Below, one piece after another: positions 24,961 to 36,912 of a stretch of 64,000 nucleotides of DNA. Location: NCBI RefSeq assembly GCF_032854445.1, contig NC_088302.1, positions 20,517,338-20,581,337 on the forward strand, written 5' to 3'. The notes beneath the pieces are model-generated. The model searched no databases. It worked only from the letters and a program-made list of their open reading frames with translations, and had not been told where the DNA came from. Origin of the DNA: Liolophura sinensis. Its lineage: Eukaryota > Mollusca > Polyplacophora > Chitonida > Chitonidae. Made by a program: the position numbers and the translations under genes. Numbering within the stretch: the stretch's first letter is position 1; every line of letters begins with the position of its first letter.

Positions 24961-25319
24961 TGAAATGTTTTGAGAGATGACACAGCACCTTGTCCTTAAA
25001 TGTCTCGCATGAAACGGGTTTTAAATGGTCCTGGACAATGTGAATGTCATTATGTTAATGACAATGTTAAATAATTTATATAAACCCCATAATACCGGGC
25101 ATTATATGATCAATGTATTCTGCTTCACAGCTTATCCTCTGGCATGTATAAACATACTCCATAACCATATCCTGGGAACACTCTGTCGACGTAGTGTTGT
25201 CTGCCTCAAAAGAAAGTAATGCACTGAAGTTTCTCTTCAGTTTTATCCAAAATATATTTATTGGCTCAGAAACAGTGATATTTGTCGTCACGGCCTCTAT
25301 TAAAAGAAAAGAGTGAGAG

Positions 25320-25570
25320 AGTTCTTGGAGTTTAACGTCGTACTTAACAATTTTCCCGTCATATGACGACGAAGGAATCCTTGGAGTGCATGTAATGTGC
25401 CTCCTTGTTGCAGGACGGATTTCAACCAGCCGTTGCTCTTTCCCCTTCATGCTGAACGCCAAGCGAGGAAGTTACAATTTCCTCTTTTAAGGTCTTAGGT
25501 GTGACTCGATCCAGGATTGAGCTTGGATCTACCGTTCCCGAAGTAAAAGAAAAGACAACACAAGCCTATA
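25320..25570 (-). mobile_element. SINE family 2 copy (copy A)
   Basis: Inverted: TTTAACGTCGTACTTAACAA, GTCATATGACGACGAAGGAA and the box B side CCAGGATTGAGCTTGG. A 128-codon open frame across it (25076-25462) is not a gene. Confidence 0.8.
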
Positions 25571-25576
25571 AATGTA

Positions 25577-26330
25577 CACACTTCAAAAAAAGAAACGCAA
25601 AACCCAAATATCAATGTAAAATGTACAGATCGAATCAGTCGTTGGATGTTTTGTTGTGGAATCCTTCTCCATTCCTCCTGCAGCATGTGGAACAACTGTT
25701 GAAGATTCTGTGGTGGAATACGACGTCGACGCACCCGTCTATCGATCTGATCCCAAAGGTGTTGGGTTTAGATCCGGGGATCTGGAGGGACAGGGAAGGG
25801 TATTGATGTTGTTATTGGCCAGATAGTCCACGGTGGCACGTGCTGTGTGGGGCCTGGCGTTGTCCGTTGAAGGTCAACGGAAGGCCAAGGACGTGCGGGC
25901 GGAGAATCTGGTCGATGTATCGATTGGCCGTCAGATTGCCTTGGACAAGCACAAGCTCCGATCGCTCCCCACACCATAACACTCCCTCCACCGAATCTGT
26001 CCACCTGTCTGATGCAGTGAGAAGCAAAACGTTCATGACGTCGTCTGTAGACACGGTCTCTACCATCACGTCGCCTGAGGAGATAACGGGATTCATGTCT
26101 AAACCATAAGCGCCTCCAGTTTGCCAGGTTCCACGGCAGCTCCGTGGTACACCATCTCACTCGTCGACGTCGATGTAGTCGTGTCAAGGAGGGGGCAACT
26201 TTTGGACGTTTGGCACGTATTCCTACTTCTCGGAGACGGTTCCTGATTGTCTGATCGGACACTCTTCGGGCTTCAAACTGTTCTTGTGCTGTGTCCCGGG
26301 CGAGTCAAATCAAAGCGGATACTGACAACG
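25577..26330 (-). pseudogene. Dead Tc1/mariner transposase (copy A)
   Basis: The minus strand encodes SDQTIRNRLREVGIRAKRP, VYRRR and GGSVMVWGAI; in other frames follow SELVLVQGNLTANRYIDQIL, DNARPHTARATVDYL and QNLQQLFHMLQEEW. These are Tc1-type DDE transposase blocks in order, broken by frameshifts. The N-terminal DNA-binding part is missing. The first catalytic Asp (WFSDES in copy B) is His here (WFRHES). A 5-base loss just after SPDLNP removes the catalytic Glu in both copies. The terminal sequence ACTTCAAAAAAAGAAACGCA lies at the 25577 end. Confidence 0.88.
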
Positions 26331-28100
26331 GAAACATACTGGTCTACTATCGTAGCACAGACTACTTTGGGGAGGGCAAATTTTAAGAAAACATATATTG
26401 GGTTTTTTTGGGCTGTATGTTACATCATCGTAGTGTTTAAAATTAATGATTAAATATATACCAATAAAGATAATACATCAACACATATACTGCTCTCCCA
26501 AGTACACTTGCCTTCATATTTAGAATATACTTCGAGAAAAAACATTTAACATTTCTGCAGGCTATATACCAATTTACATGAGCACAGTAATTTCTAAACC
26601 ATATACATGTACTTCTGATCCGCTATTTTCTTCAGCTTAAATTTAGGTCCCATAAAATTAAATTTGTTACCCACAAACAAATTTGTCAAAATATTCCAGA
26701 AAACGAAAACTAAGCATTGTGACGAGGTTTTACATTTTTACCTATGCCAGAAATGGCTAAGTGCAATTAGCCGTATGGCCGAAACTATCAGTGCATACAT
26801 TCACGTTAATATTGCTGATTTTAACAAAAAAGTGAGACTGAATCACCTGAACCCGGTTCATCGTGTTCTCATACTCGTCCAACATTTCTCAACTGTACCT
26901 CGTTAAACTGATCAAAAAGACATCCCTAGCTGTGTGTGTGACGTCAGAGATGGCATGTCTGACCTTTGACTACCGACTGTAACATTTATAGGAGAAACAA
27001 ACAGTTGTTCCTCAGCCGCATAAAATCGAATATCTCGGATCAGATCGGATCGGATAAAATTTCTCGATACTGCAAGTTATTGTGTATAATCATATCTTGA
27101 TATATTATTAATTTGGGCAGTACAGTAATTCATTTCCTGTGAAATGTGCCCCTTAGGGCTTCCACGACAGGCCTAAGCGTATCGACAAGGAAAACTTGAT
27201 CTGTGGCCTGGTCAATCCATGCACTATAAATTTCATTTTATTTCTGTGGAAAGCGGCGTTTTACGGCCAACGCGTGCGCGCATACGTTCTAGATGAGTGT
27301 CGTCAATTTTGTTACTTTGCTGTTAACATTACATGCATTTTTGTTATTTCTACTTTAGCCATGTCGGTGTGTAAAATAGCAGGTGTCTAAGTTAAAACTA
27401 TTAAGTTACTATTTAAACATTTAAATGAACAGGTTATTAAATAAGGAATCCCGATCTGGTTTAAATTAACGACAGGCCGGATTTAGCAGTTTGTCAGCTA
27501 TGCCCATATAGTTAAGTCGTTTCTTTGGTTTTTACTCTCTATACGCTGTAATCTGTTCTATTGTTATGCGTTGGTGCTGTGCTACCTCAGCTTAATAAAG
27601 TCCTATCCAATACACTTTTTCGAATTAGCAATAAACTGAGGTCAGGCAATAAAAATCTCTGAGAATTTCTTGATGGTAAGAAATACATAAATATCGTGAT
27701 GATACATATTTTTGATATGAACAATACTTAATTACAAAGGCATAGACCAACCTAGGTGTTATTCACAAAACATCTTTGTGCTATAAATATTTATGAAGCA
27801 TAAGAATAAATTCATAATGGAATTCTAAGAACCATCAGGTATACATTTACGTGACCTCTGTACACTGGCAGATTTATTTAGCTCACAAAGTGTCTGAGGA
27901 TTTTGGATACGCTACTTTTTATTGCTTCAGTATACAGGATGTGACTTCTTACCCCCAAGTCAGCATATCAGGTTTCACCATTTCTGAATTATACCACAAA
28001 CAGGATGTACACGTTATTTCTTTGAATCCATTATTTTTCTCCTGAATGGAACTCAGACTCTCCTCCAATCAGCTGTTCGAGGGGTGACTCCTGACCCTAT
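26331..28100 (+). other. Upstream region of EF-hand copy A
   Basis: About 1.8 kb without a gene, nearly identical at 34433-36200. Contains GGATCAGATCGGATCGGAT. Only the last 200 bp are recognisable in inverted copy C as well. Confidence 0.5.
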
Positions 28101-28108
28101 GACTTGAC

Positions 28109-28117
28109 TATAAATAG
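28109..28117 (+). promoter_or_regulatory. TATA box, copy A
   Basis: TATAAATAG about 25-30 bp before the start of the conserved leader exon (which ends CCTTG|GTAAGT at 28212). The same box stands in copies B and C. Confidence 0.7.
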
Positions 28118-28618
28118 AACCATTCTGCAACAAGCCACATAAGGAACCAACTGTTGTATCATTCAACCAGTTCAGAGTTCTGTGCTTCTCTCCAAGCCTT
28201 CGCCAAACCTTGGTAAGTATACATTACGCTTTTGGTTCAGTATATACATGTAGGTCTGTTTTCTATTAGTCAGAAACCATCATATTTTTACCATTAACTT
28301 ATATTGCACGTTATATTGTGATGTGCATATTTTGAACATCAGTTTTGGCTTCTTTAAACGTGCTTATTTATTTGACTGGTATAATTTCCAATACGGCCAA
28401 CCTTAAGTTTACCGTTTTGCTTTCGTGTTAAACAGTACAGATATCTTCATATTTAATTTCTGACAGTTTTTTTCCACATGACGAAACTGGAGTGCGAGGA
28501 GTGAACCACCGCTCTCCCGTCACGTATCTGACAAATCTCCTGACTTGAAGTCGCAATCGAACACGCGAGACATTATACTGACATTCTTAACACCAGACGT
28601 ATTTGCGTTCCCAGCACC

Positions 28619-30436
28619 ATGGACTCCCGACTCGTGGCTCTCTTCTCCGTTGTCATCGCTCTGATGCTGGTCAACACTAACGCCACGTGCGATTTCGGAT
28701 GTAGAATGGACTGTACCCAAGGATTTCCCTGCAAACTAAAATGTGACATGGTTTGTGGCAGACGACGAAGATCCCTGGACCTGGTGTGTATATGACTCTA
28801 TCTTCTAAATTCATTGTACTTAAAAAAAATAACTGGTTAAAAATAGAATTGCATAAGGATAATTTAAAAATTATTTTAACCGTTATGAATTGTGAAGTGC
28901 AGCGTTAAACACCATATGAAATAAATGAACACTTCCGTTTAACATCTCTAAAAACCCTTGCTGACAGAGAAATTCAAAACATCCCTCGCTGCTGACTACT
29001 TCTCTGTTAATGACAACGCAGGTAGCATGTTCAATTTTAGCCTCCCTTGTCTTGGTTGCAGATTTATTATATAATGTATATAAGCCCTATAAGAATTGGA
29101 AGGTAAGTGAGTTGCATGACTTTCAATGTCCACTTGACTCTACACACCTCTGGCTGCTTTCTTATACAAAGGCGTTCATAAAAAAGCTATCATTAAATAG
29201 AATGGTCATGTGGATAATCGATCTGTTTCGTGTGTCTAACAGGGAGCAGGCAGTTTCCACTTCCAGCGTGATTTCAGTGTGTACGACGTCAATAACAACA
29301 ACTTCATCAGTCTGGAGGAGCTGGCCGAGCTGGTACACAGTCAGCCGTCCAATGAGGGTGTGAGGAAGGCACTTTTTGTCGCAGACACTAATGGTACGTG
29401 TGTGAGATATTTACATAATTACAATGTTTGTAATAAAGAACACGATAAATACCTAATAAAACTCAAGGTGAGCTATTCTGATCTTTGTAATTTTGGCCAG
29501 GCTGAGAAGACGATACATCAAGTTTAGTTGTGTGTGTGTCAGCGGTACAGTGTTGAAAGACGAATATTGTTTACTTATCTTGTAGACGCTCGAATCGTTA
29601 ACCCAACTGTGAGAACTATGCTTTGTCTACCGAAAAATGCAAGTTTAGTTTTTAAAGCTGTGGAGAACTATTCATGTAGATCCCATAGATACTAAGGAGC
29701 GGCATTGTAGCAATAGTTCTCTGTGAATTGACCACTGCTAATTAGAACAGCCTGAATCAGTAAAACACATCTTATTGCCTTGGCGCAAATCATTCCAGGT
29801 AATGCAGTCGCCATCCTGTGTATGTATCTGTTTGTAAATGTATCTGTGAGACTGGTCATTGGGAATTCGGCTTTGGAAATTGTTTTATTTTGCTGACGGC
29901 CTGAACCGTGATTTTTACACTTAGCTTAATTTGCATAAACGACACAACAAAAAGTAATAATTTTACTTATTTTGTCAGTCTACCAGACAGGTTCTTACAG
30001 TGAAGTTTGTCGCTTTTATACATTTTTCTTTATTGGTAAATTTCACTCACATTTATGCTAAATAATGGATGAATGAATGATTATGGCTTTACGCCAGCTT
30101 TGCGGCGATATCGTGACGAGAGTCGGGTTGCCAAAGCAACAAAAACAAGCATTTTGCAGAGACTTGAACAGTTTCAATGTGCTGATACCATATATCGCTG
30201 GTATAAACTGTATTAGCATTTGGAAGTCGCTATTACACTTGTCACTGTTAATACTACAATTCACAGCGTGATTTATGAATAGGTAAACAATCTGTACAAA
30301 CACGTGTGTAATGAAGGTATGTGTAGATCCCTTAAACGTTTAGCCGAATTTATTCCGAAAAACCTTATGTTTCGTTCCAGGTGACATGTTGATCAGTAGA
30401 GAAGAGTTTCAGAAAGCTCCGTGGGACTTTGAATAG
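28619..30436 (+). CDS. Secreted precursor: six-Cys peptide, RRRR site, EF-hand pair (copy A)
   Basis: Coding exons 28619-28783, 29243-29393 and 30381-30436 join in phase to 123 residues. Residues 1-22 are a signal peptide. Next is a cysteine segment spaced C-x3-C-x3-C-x5-C-x3-C-x3-C, then GRRRRS, a typical furin-type site. An EF-hand pair follows: loop 1 is DVNNNNFISLEE, loop 2 is DTNG|DMLISREE, split by the last intron. Both loops keep D at position 1 and E at 12. The protein ends KAPWDFE. A TATA box (28109-28117) and a non-coding leader exon ending at 28212 precede it; exon 2 probably begins at 28615. Poly(A) signal 30495-30500. Without the first splice, the frame stops after VCI and makes a 58-residue peptide without EF-hands. 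Calcium binding is expected from the family; the peptide's role is unknown. Confidence 0.87.
29010..29102 (+). CDS. Possible alternative first exon, copy A
   Basis: Inside the first coding intron, an ATG opens 31 codons with a hydrophobic stretch (ACSILASLVLVADLL) ending at a consensus donor AAG|GTAAGT in phase 0, the phase needed by the EF exon at 29243. Splicing here would give the EF-hands a different hydrophobic N-terminus without the cysteine peptide. The same open segment is kept in copy B. It may also be chance. Confidence 0.35.
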
Positions 30437-30500
30437 GGTAAGAATTGTTTTCATGCCACAGTGACAGGTCTTTGGGACGATACAACCTCAAATGAATAAA

Positions 30501-31941
30501 TGCCTAAGGTTTGGTATAGACATGACAAAACGCAGCTAGAACAATTACGACGTTGGAATGATGTTCAAAATTTGAAGTCACAGTAGTGTTGTCAAATTAA
30601 ATCATTGGATTTAATTTAGTTAAACTACTCTTGTAGGTTACTCATTAAGATTTTAGCTAAATACGACGAGGGTACCTAGCTCCCCCCAGATGAATTAAAG
30701 ATGTTTTTAAATATTTAAATTATAATATTAAAAATGGGAGAAACTGTTCTATAAGGCATACATATATGGTTTAACGGCTGAGAAGAGTGTTGTCTACATG
30801 TATACATGACGGACTTAAACATGCATGTACATGGGTTAAGAAGCCTTTTGTGAGTCATGGTCCACGATTTAATCGGACAGTGATTAAATTAATTCGCCTT
30901 GAGTATTCCATTGCGTCTTTCACGTTCATCATTACGAACTGTTGACTCTTTGCAGGATTCTTATTTTCTTTCACTTCATATATAATATAAGGATTGGGGA
31001 GGATTTGTGTTGAACACTAGTTTGGAAATTTGTCTTTTGATTATCGACCCGGACCGTTTGTAATGGTTGACGGCTTGTATACAAATGTCTGCTTCCGCGC
31101 CAATAGATTCAAACCCTTTCATTTCCGCGTGTGAATATACTGTATACTACAGCGATCTAGTCATGAGAACATTGTGATGCATATAAGTCTAAATCCCAGG
31201 TGTCCTTGTGTTTACCGGTTGTGTTTTTATTTCACCAGATGCTGATGTCTTCACACTGCAGAACAGCCCCCAGTAAAATTACAAACGTGCAGCCATACCT
31301 CACCAAGCCATACCTCACCAACGGTTGTTTCTAGTCATTATCCATATGGTTATAAATGCGTAAAAAGTAATCTACTTTGATAATAAATACCGACTACTGT
31401 AATTTTATTATTTTCTTATCAAAGCTATGTCAAACAATCGAAACCACAAAAGTGGTGTTTCGGTCATCATTCATTTATTAAATGTATACTGTATTGAATA
31501 CACAAGTGTGCTCAGAATCAAATTTATTTATTTATTTGATTGGTGTTTTACGCTGTACTCACAACGGCGGCCAGAATTATAGTGGAAGGACAAAATCAAA
31601 TTCGGATCAGAATGTCGATACACCTACGGACATGATATTTGCGAGATCCTTCTACCCTTCACTGGTCTTTGAACTGGACGTGAGTCGTAAAAATTTGTCG
31701 ACATCAATCGTAGAAGGCTGTTCAGATAGTCTTACTTGAAGTTTTACCTATCAGTAGTATGGTATACAACCTGATTTATTTGTTTGATTGGTGTTTTACG
31801 TCATACACAAGAATATTTCACGGAGGAAACCCACGACCATCCGCAGGTTGGTGGAAAACCTTTCCATTTACGACCGAACAAGAAATGTCCTGACGGAGAC
31901 TGGTCGACCTGTTGTCAAAGTACTGCGACTCTAGAAAATGT
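30501..31941 (+). other. 3' flank of EF-hand copy A
   Basis: No gene. Contains two inverted SINE family 1 fragments (about 31520-31590 and 31775-31870) also present in copy B. Ends in one truncated unit of the right-hand minisatellite. Confidence 0.5.
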
Positions 31942-32682
31942 CCCAGTTTGCCTTTCTCTACACGTACTTATATGAGAAAGGATTCACAGTACATTAGAAT
32001 ATAATCCACTAATTATCCAATATTGGAAATCCAGTGACCACCAATCTCGGACAGTTGAATAAAAAAGTCAACAACCACATACTAGTTTAAATATATGTAT
32101 CTTAAGGAGCCCTGGTGCAGTGCACTAACCCACGACCCATGGAGAGTTTGCAAACAGAAACTCTAATTAAACAAGTTCCCTTCCCTAAAAATGTTACAGT
32201 ATTGTATTCATCCGGTTTGCAAAAACCTTTACAGAAAGACTATTATAAACTGAAGAACGCATTACTGGGATGTACGGACACAAGTTGTGCTTCAATACAT
32301 GTGCTGCAGTACCCTAGGCAAGTTCATTAGTGTATAAACTCTCTTGTACATTCTAAGATTCTATACATATGTAAGCGAAGCAATGAATGGTATGGAGGTG
32401 GAATGGAAAATACATGATAGGTGTAGGCTATACGTACAAGTCATATAGCCATGATACAATGATAACAATGATATAAAATACACATTGTCAGCCCATCAGT
32501 CATCTATTATTTACATACACAGCACGCCAGTTTCGATTCAGTACTGCTGATTAAGCGGTGTGCTATTAATTGTTCACTTATTTTAAGTCCCGTGTGTAAC
32601 GATGAATGTTCAGTTTGACAGCATCTTCGCCTTGCTTCTGGTACAGGTATGCGCAGTCTGTTGGATACAAGTAGTGCGACTA

Positions 32683-33060
32683 CATCCCGAACCAAAGCTT
32701 CCTTACATCTCCTGAACCGAATGTAATCCTGTCAAAGTCTTCTTATTCATTTGTAAAAGATTGAAATCTGGAAATGTATATAGATTGTTACTAATTAAAA
32801 ATATATGCCTGCGCACTTTTAGTATCCCGAACCAAAGCTTCCTTACATCTCCTATTCCTGACTGTCCCTTTGTACCTTCAAAGACAAAATGTCAACCGAA
32901 TGTAATCCTGTCAAAGGTTTCTTATTGATCTGTAAAAGATTGAAATCTTTAAATGTATATAGATTGTTACTAATTAAAAATATATGCCTGCGCACTTTTT
33001 AGCATCCCGAACCAAAGCTTCCTTACATCTCCTATTCCTGACTGTCCCTTCGTACCTTCA
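32683..33060. repeat. Direct repeat of 140-180 bp (copy B)
   Basis: Counterpart of 24571-24960, so the internal repeat is older than the segmental duplication. Confidence 0.85.
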
Positions 33061-33428
33061 AAGACAAAATGTGAAATGTTTTGAGAGATGACACAGCACC
33101 TTGTCCTTACATGTCTCGCATGAAACGGGTTTTAAACGGCCCTGGACAATGTGAATGTCATTATGTTAATGACAATGTTAAATAATTTATGTAAACCCCA
33201 TAATACGGGGCATTATATGATCAATGTATTCTGCTTCACAGCTTATCCTCTGGCATGTATAAACATACTCGATAACCATATCCTGGGAACACTGTCGATG
33301 TAGTGTTGTCTGCCTCAAAAGAAAGTAATGCACTGAAGTTTCTCTTCAGTTTTATCCAAAATATATTTATTGGCTCAGAAACAGTGATATTTGTCGTCAC
33401 GGTCTCTATTAAAAGAAAAGAGTGAGAG

Positions 33429-33680
33429 AGTTCTTGGAGTTTAACGTCGTACTTAACAATTTTCCCGTCATATGACGACGAAGGAATCCTTGGAGTGCAT
33501 GTAATGTGCCTCCTTGTTGCAGGACGGATTTCAACCAGCCGTTGCTCTTTCCCCTTCATGCTGAACGCCAAGCGAGGAAGTTACAATTTCCTCTTTTAAG
33601 GTCTTAGGTGTGACTCGATCCAGGATTGAGCCTGGATCTACCGTTCCCGAAGTAAAAGAAAAGACATCACAAGCCTATAA
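33429..33680 (-). mobile_element. SINE family 2 copy (copy B)
   Basis: Same insertion as 25320-25570, shared by duplication. Confidence 0.8.
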
Positions 33681-33687
33681 ATGTACA

Positions 33688-34432
33688 CACTTCAAAAAAA
33701 GAAACGCAAAACCCAAATATCAATGTAAAATGTACAGATCGAATCAGTCGTTGGATGTTTTGTTGTGGAATCCTTCTCCATTCCTCCTGCAGCATGTGGA
33801 ACAACTGTTGAAGATTCTGTGGTGGAATACGACGTCGACGCACCCGTCTATCGATCTGATCCCAAAGGTGTTGGGTTTAGATCCTGGAGGGACAGGGAAG
33901 GGTATTGATGTTGTTATTGGACTGATAGTCCACGGTGGCACGTGCTGTGTGGGGCCTGGCGTTGTCCGTTGAAGGTCAACGGAAGGCGAAGGAAGTGCGG
34001 GCGGAGAATCTGGTCGATGTATCGATTGGCCGTCAGATTGCCTTGGACAAGCACAAGCTCCGATCGCTCCCCACACCATAACACTCCCTCCACCGAATCT
34101 ATCCACCTGTCTGATGCAGTGAGAAGCAAAACGTTCATGACGTCGTCTGTAGACACGGTCTCTACCATCACGTCGCCTGAGGAGATAACGGGATTCATCG
34201 CTAAACCATAAGCGCCTCCAGTCTGCCAGGTTCCACGGCAGCACCGTGGTACACCATCTCACTCGTCGACGTCGATGTAGTCGTGTCAAGGAGGGGGCAA
34301 CTTTTGGACGTTTGGCACGTATTCCTACTTCTTGGAGACGGTTCCTGATTGTCTGATCGGACACTCTTCGGGCTTCAAACTGTTCTTGTGCTGTGTCCCG
34401 GGCGAGTCAAATCAAAGCGGATACTGACAACG
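33688..34432 (-). pseudogene. Dead Tc1/mariner transposase (copy B)
   Basis: Duplicate of the element at 25577-26330. Keeps WFSDES, so the first Asp was lost in copy A only; the shared frameshifts and missing Glu show that the element was dead before duplication. Confidence 0.88.
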
Positions 34433-36208
34433 GAAACATACTGGTCTACTATCGTAGCACAGAATACTTTGGGGAGGGCAATTTAAGAAAACATATATTG
34501 GGTTTTTTTTGGGCTGTATGTTACATCATCGTAGTGTTTAAAATTGATGATTAAATATATACCAATAAAGATAATACATCAACACATGTACTGCTCTCCC
34601 AAGTACACTTGCCTTCATATTTAGAATATACTTCGAGACAAAACATTTAACATTTCTGCAGGCTATATACCAATTTACATGAGCACAGTAATTTCTAAAC
34701 AATATACATGTACCTCTGATCCGCTATTTTCTTCAGCTTAAATTTAGGTCCCATAAAATTAAATTTGTTACCCACAAACAAATTTGTCAAAATATTCCAG
34801 AAAACGAAAACTAAGCATTGTGACGAGGTTTTAGATTTTTACCTATGCCAGAAATGGCTAAGTGCAATTAGCCGTATGGCCGAAACTATCAGTGCATACG
34901 TTCACGTTAATATTGCTGATTTTAACAAAAAAGGTGAGACTGAATCACCTGAGCCCGGTTCATCGTGTTCTCATACTCGTCCAACATTTCTCAACTGTAC
35001 CTCGTTAAACTGATCAAAAAGACAACCCTAGCTGTGTGTGACGTCAGGGATGGCATGTCTGACCTTTGACTACCGACTGTAACATTTATAGGAGCAACAA
35101 ACAGTTGTTCCTCAGCCGCATAAAATCGAATATCTCGGATCAGATCGGATCGGATAAAATTTCTCGATACTGCAAGTTATTGTGTATAATCATATCTTGA
35201 TATATTATTAATTTGGGCAGTACAGTAATTCATTTCCTGTGAAATGTGCCCCTTAGGGCTTCCACGACAGGCCTAAGCGTATCGACAAGGAAAACTTGAT
35301 CTGTGGCCTGGTCAATCCATGCACTATAAATTTCATTTAATTTCTGTGGAAAGCGGCGTTTTACGGCCAACGCGTACGCGCATACGTTCTAGATGAGTGT
35401 CGTCAATTTTGTTACTTTGTTGTTAACATTACATGCATTTTTGTTATTTCTACTTTAGCCATGTCGGTGTGTAAAATAGCAGGCGTCTAAGTTAAAACTA
35501 TTAAGTTACTATTTAAACATTTAAATGAACAGGTTATTAAATAAGGAATCCCTATCTGGTTTAAATTAACGACAGGCCGGATTTAGCAGTTTGTCAGCTA
35601 TGCCCATATAGTTAAGTCGTTTCTTTGGTTTTTACTCTCTATATGCTGTAATCTGTTCTATTGTTATGCGTTGGTGCTGTGCTACCTCAGCTTAATAAGG
35701 TCCTATCCAATGCACTTTTTCGAATTAGCAATAAACTGAGGTCAGGCAATAAAAATCTCTGAGAATTTCTTGATGGTAAGAAATACATAAATATCGTGAT
35801 GATACATGTTTTTGATATGAACCAAACTTAATTACAAAGGCATAGACCAACCTAGGTGTTATTCACAAAACATCTTTGTGCTATAAATATTTATGAAGCA
35901 TAAGAATACATTCTTAATGGAATTCTAAGAACCATCAGGTATACATTTACGTGACCTCTGTACACTGTCAGATTTATTTAGCTCACAAAGTGTCTGAGGA
36001 TTTTGGATATGCTACTTTTTATTGTGTCAGTATACAGGATGTGACTTCTCACCCCCAAGTCAGCATATCAGGTTTCACCATTTCTGAATTATACCACAAA
36101 CAGGATGCACACGTTATTTCTTTGAATCCATTATTTTTCTCCTGAATGGAACTCAGACTCTCCTCCAATCAGCTGTTCGAGGGGTGACCCCTGACCCTAT
36201 GACTTGAC

Positions 36209-36217
36209 TATAAATAG
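36209..36217 (+). promoter_or_regulatory. TATA box, copy B
   Basis: TATAAATAG in the same setting as copy A; the surrounding 150 bp are almost unchanged. Confidence 0.7.
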
Positions 36218-36401
36218 AACCATTCTGCAACAAGCCACATAAGGAACCAACTGTTGTTTTATTCAACCAGTTCAGAGTTCTGTGCTTCTCTCCAAGCCTT
36301 CGCCAAACCTTGGTAAGTATACATTACGCTTTTGGTTCAGTATATACATGTAGGTCTGTTTTCTATTCGTCAGAAACCATCATATTTTTACCATTAACTT
36401 A

Positions 36402-36601
36402 TTTGGTGTGCATTTAACGTCGGCTGTTTTCTGTATGTGGGGGCGTTTGGCACTTTGTCGGTTACTTGACAAATCTCTTAACATCAAGCCACATTCCGTG
36501 CAACAGCTGGATTCGACCTCTAGACCTCAATCGCTAAAGTCAATGTAGTCTAAGTAGCTTATCCAGGCCGTGAATATGTTAAGAACGTGGGCATTAACAC
36601 G
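36402..36601 (-). mobile_element. SINE family 3, present in copy B only of the tandem pair
   Basis: Inverted: GGTGTGCATTTAACGTCGGC (tail side), box B as GGATTCGACCTC, head AGCTTATCCAGGCC. Sits in the leader intron; copy A reads straight through with ACTTATATTGCACG. Confidence 0.75.
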
Positions 36602-36912
36602 ACGTTATATTGTGATGTGCATATTTTGAACATCAGTTTTGGCTTCTTTAAACGTGCTTATTTATTTGACTGGTATAATTTCCAATACGGCCAACCTTAA
36701 GTTTACCGTTTTGCTTTCGTGTTAAACAGTACAGATATCTTCATATTTAATTTCTGACAGTTTTTTTCCACATGACGAAAGTGGAGTGCGAGGAGTGAAC
36801 CACCGCTCTCCCGTCACGTATCTGACAAATCTCCTGACTTGAAGTCGCAATCGAACACGCGAGACATTATACTGATATTCTTAACACCAGACGTATTTGC
36901 GTTCCCAGCACC

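Larger units (their letters stand above)
23830..31941 (+). repeat. Tandem segmental duplication, copy A (8112 bp)
   Basis: Starts at CCCAGTTTGCCTTTCTCTAC and ends in GACTCTAGAAAATGTCC, a piece of the 53-bp minisatellite that continues after copy B. Holds the complete EF-hand gene A, a dead Tc1-like element and SINE pieces. Differences from copy B are mostly single bases. Confidence 0.95.

Noticed and set aside
25076-25462. 128-codon minus-strand open frame
   Set aside because: It crosses an inverted SINE family 2 copy; other genomic copies of the same SINE lack the frame.
25501-25806. Plus-strand open frame of 101 codons (and its copy at 33610)
   Set aside because: It is antisense to the Tc1-like transposase relic and the SINE end.
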